Shown in pieces: positions 26,258 to 33,748 of a DNA stretch of 64,000 nt. The stretch spans positions 2,224,501 to 2,288,500 of the forward strand of contig NZ_CP018866.1 in NCBI RefSeq assembly GCF_002250055.1, given 5' to 3'. The first letter of the stretch is position 1. Every line of letters starts with the position of its first letter. Below the pieces are notes generated by a model that had not been told where the DNA came from, made no database searches, and saw only the letters and a list, made by a program, of their open reading frames with translations. The position numbers and the translations under genes were made by a program. This DNA comes from Sutcliffiella cohnii (GTDB taxonomy: Bacteria > Bacillota > Bacilli > Bacillales > Bacillaceae_I).

Positions 26258-26317
26258 CTCCTCCGAATGCTGATATTTTGGTTGGCGAACCAAAAATATT
26301 TTAGCATCTCGGAAGAG
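26258..26317 (-). promoter_or_regulatory. RBS-sequestering hairpin in the IS200 left end
   Basis: CTCTTCCGA..ATGCT on the transcript (26317 downwards) can pair with AGCATTCGGAGGAG (ending at 26258), burying the tnpA ribosome site. IS200 transposases are known to be silenced this way. Confidence 0.75.
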
Positions 26318-26348
26318 TTTTTTTAATACCTCGCTGTAAGCTTTTTGG

Positions 26349-26380
26349 AACCCTAGGCCTAGCCTAGGGTTTTCTTTTTA
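26349..26380 (+). terminator. palindrome with T tract at the IS200 left end
   Basis: AACCCTAGG and CCTAGGGTT flank CCTAG and are followed on the plus strand by TTCTTTTT. IS200 left ends carry such terminators, which block read-through into tnpA; it may equally be the transposase-recognised subterminal hairpin. Confidence 0.55.
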
Positions 26381-26427
26381 CAAATTGAGATAGGGGGAGG
26401 CGACTAACCTCCATTTATCCCTCTCAC

Positions 26428-26459
26428 ACCACCGTACGTACGGTTCCGTATACGGCGGT
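26428..26459 (-). ncRNA. group II intron domain V
   Basis: On the minus strand ACCGCCGTA pairs with TACGGTGGT and the inner ACGGAACCGT forms the capped stem. The CGC triad replaces AGC. The following GGAGGTTAGTCGCCTCC forms domain VI and the 3' end. Confidence 0.85.
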
Positions 26460-26464
26460 TCCAG

Positions 26465-27775
26465 TTATGTCGAACGTTGTAAATCATATCTCGCAGTAAT
26501 ACTTTTCAATCCAAGGGAAAGCCAATATGCTTTCCCTAGTGTTTTGTGTAGTATAGGACTTTTGGATATTCTCCAATAAGCCTTCCTCGTATTGCCCCAT
26601 TCGTGTGCTTTCCATTTCGGTATACCCAGTTCGATGAGTCTCTTGACCTTTGTACGCGGGAGTTTCCATTCCTTCCAGCGAATCATTCTTAATCTTCGGT
26701 TAAGCCATCCTTCAAGTTTAACGATTACAGAACGAGTGTCAGCTAAATGGTAGTAGTTAACCCATCCAACGAGATATTCGTTAAGTTTAAAAAGTCTATC
26801 TTCCATAGCTATTGATCTACGTCTGCTTGTAAGTTTCCTTATTTTATCTTTAAACCGTTTTATTGATTGAGGTGATATTCTCACCTTCGGTTTTCGGTTA
26901 TTTGTAAAGCTGAATCCGAGGAATTTTCTTTTCCAAGGTCGGTCTACAGCACTTTTCTCTCTGTTAACCTTTAACTTAAGTTTCCCTTCGATAAATTGAG
27001 TCATAGCTTTCATAACCCTTTCACCGGCTCTTTTAGATTTCACGTAGATATTACAATCATCGGCGTATCGGACAAAACGGTGCCCTTTGCGTTCCAACTC
27101 TTTATCTAGCTCATCCAAAACAATATTTGAAAGTAATGGGCTTAGTGGTCCGCCTTGCGGTGTGCCTTCAAGGTTTGGACTGACAAGTCCGCCTTCCATA
27201 ACGCCTGAGGTTAGAAAGCGTCTAATTATTCTTTGTAAAGTTCTGTCTTTAATCCTCGTAGCTAACTTACTCATTAATCTATCATGATTGACCTTGTCAA
27301 AGAACTTCTCGAGGTCGATGTCCACTACCCATCTATATCCTTCTTCTATGTAGCTTTGAGCCAGCTTGACTGCTTGATGCGTTCGCCTGTTTGGGCGAAA
27401 ACCAAAGCTACATTCAGAGAATCCAGGGTCGTATATTTTGGTAAGCACTTGGGTAATTGCCTGTTGAATGAAACGGTCTGTCACGGTTGGGATTCCTAGT
27501 TTCCTCTTCCCTTTGCCATCTGATTTCGGGATTTCGACTCGACGGACAGGGGAAGGGATATAGGTTCCCTCGGAAAGGGATTTGCGTAGATCATTCCAAT
27601 TGAGCATAATATGTCCGCGAAGAGCAGTAACTGGCATTTCATCCACTCCATGCTTTCCCTTGTTCCTTTCTACTCTCTTAATTGCGTTAAGTAGGTTTTC
27701 CCGTGACAGGATTTGTTCCATTAACATTGATATAACCTCCATCGTAAATAGGTTTTCTGATTGTGTTCTTTCCAA
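26465..27775 (-). CDS. ltrA: group II intron reverse transcriptase/maturase
   Basis: This 436-residue protein has RT blocks with VDIDLEKFFDKVNHDRLM, GTPQGGPLSPLLSNI and the active site FVRYADD, then a maturase X domain (RRLRMIRWKEWKLPRTK). There is no C-terminal HNH endonuclease, as usual for class C. The frame is intact, so the intron could be mobile. A start at MEVIS or MLMEQ, a few codons downstream, is possible. Confidence 0.95.
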   Translation of the reverse strand: MERTQSENLFTMEVISMLMEQILSRENLLNAIKRVERNKGKHGVDEMPVTALRGHIMLNWNDLRKSLSEGTYIPSPVRRVEIPKSDGKGKRKLGIPTVTDRFIQQAITQVLTKIYDPGFSECSFGFRPNRRTHQAVKLAQSYIEEGYRWVVDIDLEKFFDKVNHDRLMSKLATRIKDRTLQRIIRRFLTSGVMEGGLVSPNLEGTPQGGPLSPLLSNIVLDELDKELERKGHRFVRYADDCNIYVKSKRAGERVMKAMTQFIEGKLKLKVNREKSAVDRPWKRKFLGFSFTNNRKPKVRISPQSIKRFKDKIRKLTSRRRSIAMEDRLFKLNEYLVGWVNYYHLADTRSVIVKLEGWLNRRLRMIRWKEWKLPRTKVKRLIELGIPKWKAHEWGNTRKAYWRISKSPILHKTLGKAYWLSLGLKSITARYDLQRST

Positions 27776-28273
27776 TCTCCACCCTATTCATCGTCCCCCA
27801 TGGATTCACCATTTCCTCCGATAAACAGGTACCTTGTTTTCTGTTTCATTGAATGGAAGATACGCCTAGTTCCTATTTTCCATAACCAGTTCAGCCCTTC
27901 CTTATCCTCTTAAGCGAATAAGTACTATGGCTTCTGCTGACGCCTGTCGTTCAACCTATCCTCACAGATAAGCTTACCGTATGAGTACGGCGTATCGACA
28001 GGTTCTCCCCGGGTAAGAGTGTAGACTTTCCTTCCATGTCTCCGCCTCATTTACTCTGTGACACCTTCGGCAGTATGGACTTTGTCTTGTATTGCAGACT
28101 CATCCAGTATCACCTAGCCTTATATGAGATTCGTGTTCCTCGGAGCAGAAGTTTGCCGCCGACTTCCTTCAGATATGAAGGTCACCCCGCATATCCTTGT
28201 CTTGAGCTACGGCTACTACTGCCTTCGCCGTTCGGGACTTGCACCCTAGAGCCTACACCCATGCCGGGCACAC

Positions 28274-28310
28274 AATAAAAGGTTGATTTTTATATAAAAA
28301 TCAACCTTAA
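28274..28310 (-). terminator. terminator of the PaaY-like gene and 5' exon of the group IIC intron
   Basis: AAGGTTGATTTTT and AAAAATCAACCTT form a long stem followed on the minus strand by TTATT, where the intron starts. Confidence 0.88.
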
Positions 28311-28387
28311 CTCGTATGTTTAACTATACTTCATTACTTTTCCACCAAAGTAAATTACCTTGTATCCTCCTTTCCTTTGAAGAAAAA

Positions 28388-28900
28388 CTAAGCAAGCTCC
28401 TGCTTAAATTCTTTTCCTTTTTGCACATATGTATCAATCGAAAGCTGAATTAATTGTAAGTCTTTTTCTGTAATTTCTCTTATAACTTTTCCTGGAGAAC
28501 CGACTACTAGTGACCTAGGAGGTATGATTTTTCCAGAGGGAATAAGAGTATTTGCTCCAATTATGCTTTCCTCACCAATAACAGCCCCATCCAATACAGT
28601 GGATCCCATCCCTATAATACATCTATTTTCAATAGTACATCCATGTAAAATAGCATTGTGACCGACTGTAACTTCATCCTTAATAATTAAAGGTGAACCT
28701 TCGTAAAGATGACAAGTGACATTATCTTGTATACTACATCGCTCCCCAATAGTAATAGGACCTTCATCACCTCGAAGAACAGCATTAAACCAAACTGTAG
28801 ATTCTTTTCCCACTGTTACATCTCCTATTAAATGTGCTCCAGGAGCGACAAAAACGGTCTCATGTACATTTGGTCGTTTTCCGTTATAGCCATATAACAT
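28388..28900 (-). CDS. gamma-carbonic anhydrase family protein, PaaY-like hexapeptide-repeat thioesterase
   Basis: This 170-residue left-handed beta-helix protein has repeats such as IGERCSIQDNV, VTVGHNAILHGCTI and IIGMGSTVLDGAVIGEES. Metal ligand His are in CHLYEG and GHNAILHG. In E. coli PaaY, of this fold, is a thioesterase that relieves CoA trapping in phenylacetate degradation; B. subtilis YtoA is the general relative. Its position beyond paaX makes the PaaY role plausible but not proven. The ATG follows AGGAGGGG. Confidence 0.78.
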   Translation of the reverse strand: MLYGYNGKRPNVHETVFVAPGAHLIGDVTVGKESTVWFNAVLRGDEGPITIGERCSIQDNVTCHLYEGSPLIIKDEVTVGHNAILHGCTIENRCIIGMGSTVLDGAVIGEESIIGANTLIPSGKIIPPRSLVVGSPGKVIREITEKDLQLIQLSIDTYVQKGKEFKQELA

Positions 28901-28974
28901 TTACTTTCCCCTCCTAAAAAGTATTGTCTTCTTTTTAATGATAGTATAACATTATTTTAACGAGGGGTGAATAA

Positions 28975-29928
28975 ATGGTGAATAAGTTATTAGGCATATT
29001 AGACGTTCAATATCCAATCATTCAAGGTGGTATGGGGAATATAAGTAATGCGATATTAACTTCTGCTGTCTCTGAAGCAGGGGGATTAGGGACGATTGGA
29101 GCAGGTACGATGACTCCAGAAGAAGTAGAGAGTATTATTATAGAAACTAAAAATCGCACGAATAAATCATTTGCATTAAATGTAGCATTAACAGTATCTC
29201 CTTATCCGAGAGAGATGTTACAGCTTGCTATTAAATACAAACTAAAGGCGGTTTCTTTATCAGCTGGAAACCCTTCGCCATACATTGGGAAGCTAAAGGA
29301 ACATGGAATAAAGGTTTTAACTGTAGTGGCATCTTGCAAACAAGCAAAAAAGGCTGAAAATGCTGGAGCGGACATAGTCGTTGCGGAAGGTTATGAAGCT
29401 GCTGGAATTAACTCTAACTTAGAAACTACAACTTTTGTTTTAATTCCTCAAATTGTTGATAGTGTTAGAATTCCAGTCATCGCGGCTGGTGGGATTGGTG
29501 ACGGCAGAGGCCTTGTTGCAGCAATGGCCCTTGGTGCCAGTGGAGTACAAATAGGAACAAGACTAATTGCTACGAGTGATTCACCATTTCATCTTCATTA
29601 TAAAACCAAAATTGTAGACTCTAAAGATGATGAAACAATTATTGTAGGAAGAAGTGTCGGTAGAATACGGAGAGTACTAAAAACGCCATACTCACAATAT
29701 TTATTATCTAAAGAAGAGGAAGGAATTACGTTAGAACAATTTAATGAATTGACTACGGAAGAAAAACATATATTAGGAGCAATAAAAGGTAACTTAAATA
29801 GCGGATTTATAAATAGTGGGCAAATCGCTGGTTTAATTAGTGACTTACCAACAGTTAAACAATTATTTCAAAATATGATAAAAGAAGGAAAAAACGTCAT
29901 TACCGATATTAAGAATAATTTACACTGA
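28975..29928 (+). CDS. nitronate monooxygenase / FabK-like flavoprotein
   Basis: This 317-residue FMN TIM-barrel protein has YPIIQGGMGNISNAILTSAVSEAGGLGTIGAG at the N-terminus and IPVIAAGGIGDGRG..ALGASGVQIGTR for phosphate binding. It belongs to the NMO/2-nitropropane dioxygenase family, which shades into FabK enoyl-ACP reductases. A role in detoxifying nitronates is the default; the catabolic neighbours do not fix a substrate. Confidence 0.85.
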   Translation: MVNKLLGILDVQYPIIQGGMGNISNAILTSAVSEAGGLGTIGAGTMTPEEVESIIIETKNRTNKSFALNVALTVSPYPREMLQLAIKYKLKAVSLSAGNPSPYIGKLKEHGIKVLTVVASCKQAKKAENAGADIVVAEGYEAAGINSNLETTTFVLIPQIVDSVRIPVIAAGGIGDGRGLVAAMALGASGVQIGTRLIATSDSPFHLHYKTKIVDSKDDETIIVGRSVGRIRRVLKTPYSQYLLSKEEEGITLEQFNELTTEEKHILGAIKGNLNSGFINSGQIAGLISDLPTVKQLFQNMIKEGKNVITDIKNNLH

Positions 29929-29932
29929 TTAC

Positions 29933-29960
29933 AACACGCGATTTGCGTGTTTTTTCTTTA
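29933..29960 (+). terminator. intrinsic terminator of the NMO gene
   Basis: AACACGC and GCGTGTT enclose GATTT and are followed by T(5)CTTT, 4 bases after the stop. Confidence 0.85.
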
Positions 29961-29981
29961 TTAATAAAATTCAGAATATTA

Positions 29982-30011
29982 TTGACATTAAACTATTGTA
30001 CCAGTTAATAT
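29982..30011 (+). promoter_or_regulatory. distal sigma-A promoter of the ABC importer
   Basis: TTGACA at 29982-29987 and TAATAT at 30006-30011 with an 18-base spacer, in an AT-rich 380-base leader region. A GTTTATAAAC palindrome lies near 30041. Confidence 0.5.
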
Positions 30012-30154
30012 ATTTAATATAATAAAAAATATTAATGCGTTTATAAACCGTTATACACTTGCTCGGAATGAATATCTGATGTTTACTTGAAGAGAAAATA
30101 CTTATATATGGACATGGAATAAATAGTAAAAGAATATATAATATTTAGAATATA

Positions 30155-30183
30155 TTGACACCGTTATTTTACTAGTGTAATAT
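30155..30183 (+). promoter_or_regulatory. proximal sigma-A promoter of the ABC importer
   Basis: TTGACA (30155-30160), 17 bases, TAATAT (30178-30183): near-consensus. It leaves a leader of about 150 bases containing a cre site. No T-box or other riboswitch signature was found in the leader. Confidence 0.8.
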
Positions 30184-30260
30184 TACGTAAAATCTTTCAT
30201 AAATCGTTTAAAACACCTTGTATTACGTATTGTTTATCACTTTTTATGATAAAAAAACAA

Positions 30261-30274
30261 TGAAAGCGTTTCCG
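30261..30274 (+). promoter_or_regulatory. CcpA cre site in the ABC importer leader
   Basis: TGAAAGCGTTTCCG matches the cre consensus TGWNANCGNTNWCA at 13 of 14 positions. It lies about 70 bases after the predicted start, a roadblock position for catabolite repression. Confidence 0.7.
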
Positions 30275-30337
30275 TATTTGGTGTAAAGGCTAAAAGTCTT
30301 TATATGATAAATTACATAGGAAAAAGGGGGATTTTAG

Positions 30338-31339
30338 TTGAAAAAAATTAGTATGAAATTATTAGTTCTTATTTTAGCTAGTGCTATAGTACTGGCGGGG
30401 TGTAACAGCTCGACAACTGGCAATAACGACGAGGTAGTTATCGGAGTTACCCAAATAGTAGAGCACCCATCACTGGATGCGGCATTTGATGGATTTAAAA
30501 AAGCACTAGAAGACAATGGCTATAAAGACGGGGAAAATGTTAAGTACGATGTTCAAATTGCACAAGGTGAACAAAGTAATAGTGTATCGATAGCTAATAA
30601 CTTTGTCGCTGATAAAGTAGATTTAATTTTTGCTAACTCTACTCCTAGTGCACAAACAGCACTTCAAGCAACGAAAGAAGAAGGGGTTATTCCAGTTCTA
30701 TTTACATCTGTAACAGATCCAGTTGGTGCCGGCCTTATTGAGGCGTTTGACAAACCGGGAGCGAATATAACTGGTACTTCAGATAATCATCCGGAATCGA
30801 TTTCGAACACGATTGAATTTATGATTAATGAATTAAATGTTAAAAAAATTGGTGTTTTATATAATGCCGGTGAACAAAACTCTATTGTACAAGTAGAAGC
30901 TGTGGAAGAGGTTGCTAAAAATAATGGAGCAGAAATTGTTACCGCTTCTGTCTCTACTTCAGCAGAAGTAAAGCAAGCGGCTGAATCATTAATAGGTCGT
31001 GTTGATGCAATATATGTACCTACAGACAATACAGTTGTTTCAGCATTTCAAACGGTAGTAACAGTAGCAAATGAACAAAAACTACCTCTTTTTGCTGGGG
31101 AACTAGATTCTATGGAACAAGGAGCAGTTGCTGCAAGTGGTTTTAGTTATTATGACCTTGGCTACCAAACAGGCTTAATGGCTGTACAAATTTTAAAAGG
31201 TGAAAAGAAACCGTCTGATATACCAGCGGCATATCCAGAGAGCTTTAAACTAGTAATTAACAAAGCAGCTGCAGAAGCCCAAGGGGTAGAACTGAAAGAT
31301 TCGTGGAAAGACATAGCAGAAATTTTTGAAGGTAATTAA
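30338..31339 (+). CDS. ABC importer substrate-binding lipoprotein (ABC_sub_bind/TrpX family)
   Basis: This 333-residue lipoprotein has a signal peptide with lipobox LAGC (Cys 22) and the two-lobed ABC_sub_bind fold: VVIGVTQIVEHPSLDAAFDGFKKAL, LIFANSTPSAQTAL, DNTVVSAF and FSYYDLGYQTG. Relatives include the tryptophan-linked TrpX. The TTG start follows AAAAAGGGGG. With the next two genes it forms a complete importer. The position between the phenylacetate and phenylalanine genes suggests an aromatic amino acid or aryl acid as substrate (inference). Confidence 0.88.
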   Translation: MKKISMKLLVLILASAIVLAGCNSSTTGNNDEVVIGVTQIVEHPSLDAAFDGFKKALEDNGYKDGENVKYDVQIAQGEQSNSVSIANNFVADKVDLIFANSTPSAQTALQATKEEGVIPVLFTSVTDPVGAGLIEAFDKPGANITGTSDNHPESISNTIEFMINELNVKKIGVLYNAGEQNSIVQVEAVEEVAKNNGAEIVTASVSTSAEVKQAAESLIGRVDAIYVPTDNTVVSAFQTVVTVANEQKLPLFAGELDSMEQGAVAASGFSYYDLGYQTGLMAVQILKGEKKPSDIPAAYPESFKLVINKAAAEAQGVELKDSWKDIAEIFEGN

Positions 31340-31362
31340 TTTTTTAAAGGAGATGATTCTAA

Positions 31363-32376
31363 ATGCCAGTAGCGATATTCGGTTCATTTGAAGCTGGAAT
31401 CATCTACGCAATCATGGCCCTAGGGGTGTATTTATCCTTTAGGGTCCTTGATTTTCCTGACCTAACAGTAGATGGCAGTTTTGTAACAGGGGCAGCAGTT
31501 GCTGCCACGATGATTATTAATGGCGTTAACCCAATACTATCTACAATTGTTGCGATGTTTATAGGTTTTCTAGCTGGATGTTTAACAGGGATATTACATA
31601 CGTTTGGTAAAATTAATGCACTACTTTCCGGAATATTAATGATGATCGCCTTATATTCTATCAATTTACGAATAATGGGTCGTTCCAATGTGCCGTTATT
31701 AAACAACGAGACTATTTTTACACAAATTAGAGGCTTATGGGAAAAAACCGGTATCGATCCTTTCTTGAATAATATTTTTCATTCTATCGGCTTAGGAAGT
31801 TTCGCCCCTAGAACTTGGGCTATCCTTTTCTCCATGATACTAGTAACTCTTCTCATTAAGTTTTTGATAGATTGGTTCCTCAAAACGGAAATAGGGCTTG
31901 CCGTTAGAGCTACAGGAGATAATAAAAAGATGATTCGTAGCTTTTCAGCCAATACGAACGGATTAACTATTCTTGGCCTTGGAATTTCAAATGCAATGGT
32001 GGCTTTGTCAGGAGCTCTAATTGCACAATACGGTGGCTTTGCCGACGTAGGTATGGGAATTGGAATGATTATTATCGGATTAGCATCTGTAATTATCGGT
32101 GAAGCTTTATTCGGAACTAAATCCATTGCTAGAACTACTTTAGCAGTAATTGGAGGAGCAATCATTTACCGAATTGTTGTTACGATGGCTCTCCGAGTAG
32201 ACTTTCTAGATACAGGTGATATGAAACTCATTACTGCTACGATCGTTATTTTTGCATTAGTAACTCCTAAAATAATCGATAACTTTAAAGATAGAAAAAG
32301 AAAAAAACAAAAAATGCTACAACTTTCTACTTTAAATAGAAAGGAGGACCCTAATGTTACAACTAACTCAGATTAA
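31363..32376 (+). CDS. ABC importer permease (LivH/TrpY-like)
   Basis: This 337-residue permease of the branched-chain amino acid/LivH superfamily has about eight to nine membrane helices and the motif GLAVRATGDNKKMIRSFSAN, the coupling loop for the ATPase. It starts 23 bases after the binding protein and overlaps the ATPase gene by 23 bases, indicating one operon and translational coupling. Confidence 0.9.
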   Translation: MPVAIFGSFEAGIIYAIMALGVYLSFRVLDFPDLTVDGSFVTGAAVAATMIINGVNPILSTIVAMFIGFLAGCLTGILHTFGKINALLSGILMMIALYSINLRIMGRSNVPLLNNETIFTQIRGLWEKTGIDPFLNNIFHSIGLGSFAPRTWAILFSMILVTLLIKFLIDWFLKTEIGLAVRATGDNKKMIRSFSANTNGLTILGLGISNAMVALSGALIAQYGGFADVGMGIGMIIIGLASVIIGEALFGTKSIARTTLAVIGGAIIYRIVVTMALRVDFLDTGDMKLITATIVIFALVTPKIIDNFKDRKRKKQKMLQLSTLNRKEDPNVTTNSD

Positions 32377-33148
32377 CAAAATTTTTAATGAAGGAACATT
32401 GGACGAAAAGGTAGCACTTGATCATATAAACTTAACATTAAATAAAGGCGATTTCGTTACTATTATTGGAAGTAACGGTGCAGGAAAATCGACTTTAATG
32501 AATATGATTTCTGGGGCACTTACTCCTGACACAGGGGCAGTAGAGATAAATAATCAAAATGTGACGTATTTATCTGAACATAAAAGAGCTAAATATATTG
32601 GGCGTGTCTTCCAAGACCCAATGGCAGGGACAGCACCTACGATGACAATTGAAGAAAATTTAGCGATGGCGTATTCACGGAACAAACGACGTACGTTCAA
32701 AATAGGTGTTAATAAGCAAAGAAAAGATTATTTTCGAGAAGTACTAGAAACATTACATCTCGGACTAGAAGATCGTTTATCTGCCAAAGTAGGGCTACTA
32801 TCAGGAGGAGAACGCCAAGCACTATCATTATTAATGGCTACTTTTACAGAACCGTCTATTTTATTGTTAGACGAACATACGGCAGCGCTTGATCCGTCCC
32901 GCGCTGAATTAATAACAAAATTAACGAAGGAAATAGTAGAAAAATATAACCTTACAACATTAATGGTTACTCATAATATGCAACAGGCATTAGATCTTGG
33001 TAACCGACTAATTATGATGGATAAAGGGCAAATTATTTTACAAGTAGAAGAAACAAAGAAAAAAGACCTAACAATCGATCAATTACTACATGAATTCCAA
33101 CGCATACGTGGCACGAAAATGAACAGTGACCGAGCATTACTTTCGTAA
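32354..33148 (+). CDS. ABC importer ATP-binding protein
   Basis: This 264-residue ATPase has Walker A GSNGAGKST, Q-loop region VFQDP, signature LSGGERQAL and Walker B ILLLDEHTAALDP, followed by switch His in MVTHNMQQA. Third gene of the importer operon. Confidence 0.94.
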   Translation: MLQLTQINKIFNEGTLDEKVALDHINLTLNKGDFVTIIGSNGAGKSTLMNMISGALTPDTGAVEINNQNVTYLSEHKRAKYIGRVFQDPMAGTAPTMTIEENLAMAYSRNKRRTFKIGVNKQRKDYFREVLETLHLGLEDRLSAKVGLLSGGERQALSLLMATFTEPSILLLDEHTAALDPSRAELITKLTKEIVEKYNLTTLMVTHNMQQALDLGNRLIMMDKGQIILQVEETKKKDLTIDQLLHEFQRIRGTKMNSDRALLS

Positions 33149-33182
33149 AAAACAATAAGAATAATAAATTATATTAATATAT

Positions 33183-33217
33183 AAAAGGGCTACTAATCGT
33201 TAGTAGCCTTTTTATAT
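33183..33217 (+). terminator. intrinsic terminator of the ABC importer operon
   Basis: AAAGGGCTACTAA and TTAGTAGCCTTTT form a 3-base-loop hairpin followed by T residues. Confidence 0.9.
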
Positions 33218-33255
33218 GCTATTTTTCTCATTATTTATTAAATTGTGACAACTTA

Positions 33256-33285
33256 TTGACGATTCATTTGACGTAATGTTATGAT
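33256..33285 (+). promoter_or_regulatory. sigma-A promoter of the thioesterase-PheDH-oxoacid dehydrogenase operon
   Basis: TTGACG (33256-33261), 18-base spacer, TATGAT (33280-33285). A second TTGACG at 33268 is not correctly spaced to this -10. Confidence 0.65.
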
Positions 33286-33286
33286 A

Positions 33287-33305
33287 TCGTTAAATAAACG
33301 TTATA
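33287..33305 (+). promoter_or_regulatory. putative operator identical to that of paaA
   Basis: TCGTTAAATAAACGTTATA begins one base after the -10 box, over the start site, as it does at 15668-15686. The 19 bases are identical and the flanks differ. Confidence 0.68.
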
Positions 33306-33323
33306 CTTTAAAGGGGGACGCGT

Positions 33324-33713
33324 GTGAAAAAGGGCTTATATGAAGGATTTTTGCATACAATGGAAATAACCGTAACACCGAAAATGTTTGCTCAATTTGA
33401 AGGCAATATTGTTCATCCTGTTTATTCAACGGTCTCTATGGTCTACCATATGGAGTTAGTATCAAGACAAATTATTTTGCCATTTTTAGAAAATGAGGAA
33501 GAAGGTATGGGGGCAGAAGTAACTGTTAAGCATATACAACCATGTAAAGAAGGTATTGTACTCTCATTTAAGGCGACAGTTATAAAATATGATGGCAAAT
33601 ACATTGCCACTCGAATAGAAGTGTTTAACAAGACTCAACTTGTTGGCGAAGGGGAAGTAAAACAAGTTGTTTTATTAAAAGAAAAAATTAAGACAATCAT
33701 TTCAAGCCAATAG
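33324..33713 (+). CDS. hotdog-fold thioesterase, FlK-like
   Basis: This 129-residue protein (GFLHTMEITVTPKMFAQFEGNIVHPVYSTVSMVYHMELVSRQI) has the FlK/thioesterase layout: a Thr/Ser near HPVYST, a Glu (ELVSRQ) and a conserved His in KHIQP. The reaction is probably hydrolysis of an acyl- or aryl-acetyl-CoA. As first gene of the phenylalanine operon it may release phenylacetate when phenylacetyl-CoA accumulates, like PaaI (inference). GTG start after AAAGGGGG. Confidence 0.75.
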   Translation: MKKGLYEGFLHTMEITVTPKMFAQFEGNIVHPVYSTVSMVYHMELVSRQIILPFLENEEEGMGAEVTVKHIQPCKEGIVLSFKATVIKYDGKYIATRIEVFNKTQLVGEGEVKQVVLLKEKIKTIISSQ

Positions 33714-33748
33714 ATTAATAGGTTATCACTTTGGCAGGAGGTATTTTG

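Larger units (their letters stand above)
25670..26375 (-). mobile_element. IS200/IS605-family insertion sequence (approximate limits)
   Basis: One Y1 transposase gene lies between structured ends. Upstream of the gene are a palindrome (26349-26371, arms AACCCTAGG/CCTAGGGTT) and a long hairpin that hides the ribosome site. Downstream are two similar palindromic segments (GGCCAAACCCTAAAGGGC near 25697 and GGCCAGACCTCAAAGGCC near 25745). No accessory TnpB gene is present, as in the IS200 group. Exact ends are uncertain because such elements make no target duplication. Confidence 0.75.
26390..28273 (-). mobile_element. group IIC (bacterial class C) intron
   Basis: The intron runs on the minus strand from GTGTGCCCGGCAT at 28273 to about 26390 (ending ..CCTCCCCCTAT), roughly 1.88 kb. 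It holds a 5' ribozyme region (28273 to about 27776, no gene), a maturase gene and a 3' domain V/VI. Domain V carries a CGC triad, the class C variant. Its 5' exon ends with a Rho-independent terminator, the normal class C target. Boundaries are good to a few bases at the 3' end. Confidence 0.88.

Noticed and set aside
28036..28278. 80-codon plus-strand frame in the intron 5' region
   Set aside because: It lies in the ribozyme domain I region on the opposite strand to the intron RNA and has no coding features.
29958..30337. Possible T-box in the long leader of the TrpX-like operon
   Set aside because: No conserved T-box sequence and no specifier-type structure; two promoters and a cre site explain the length.
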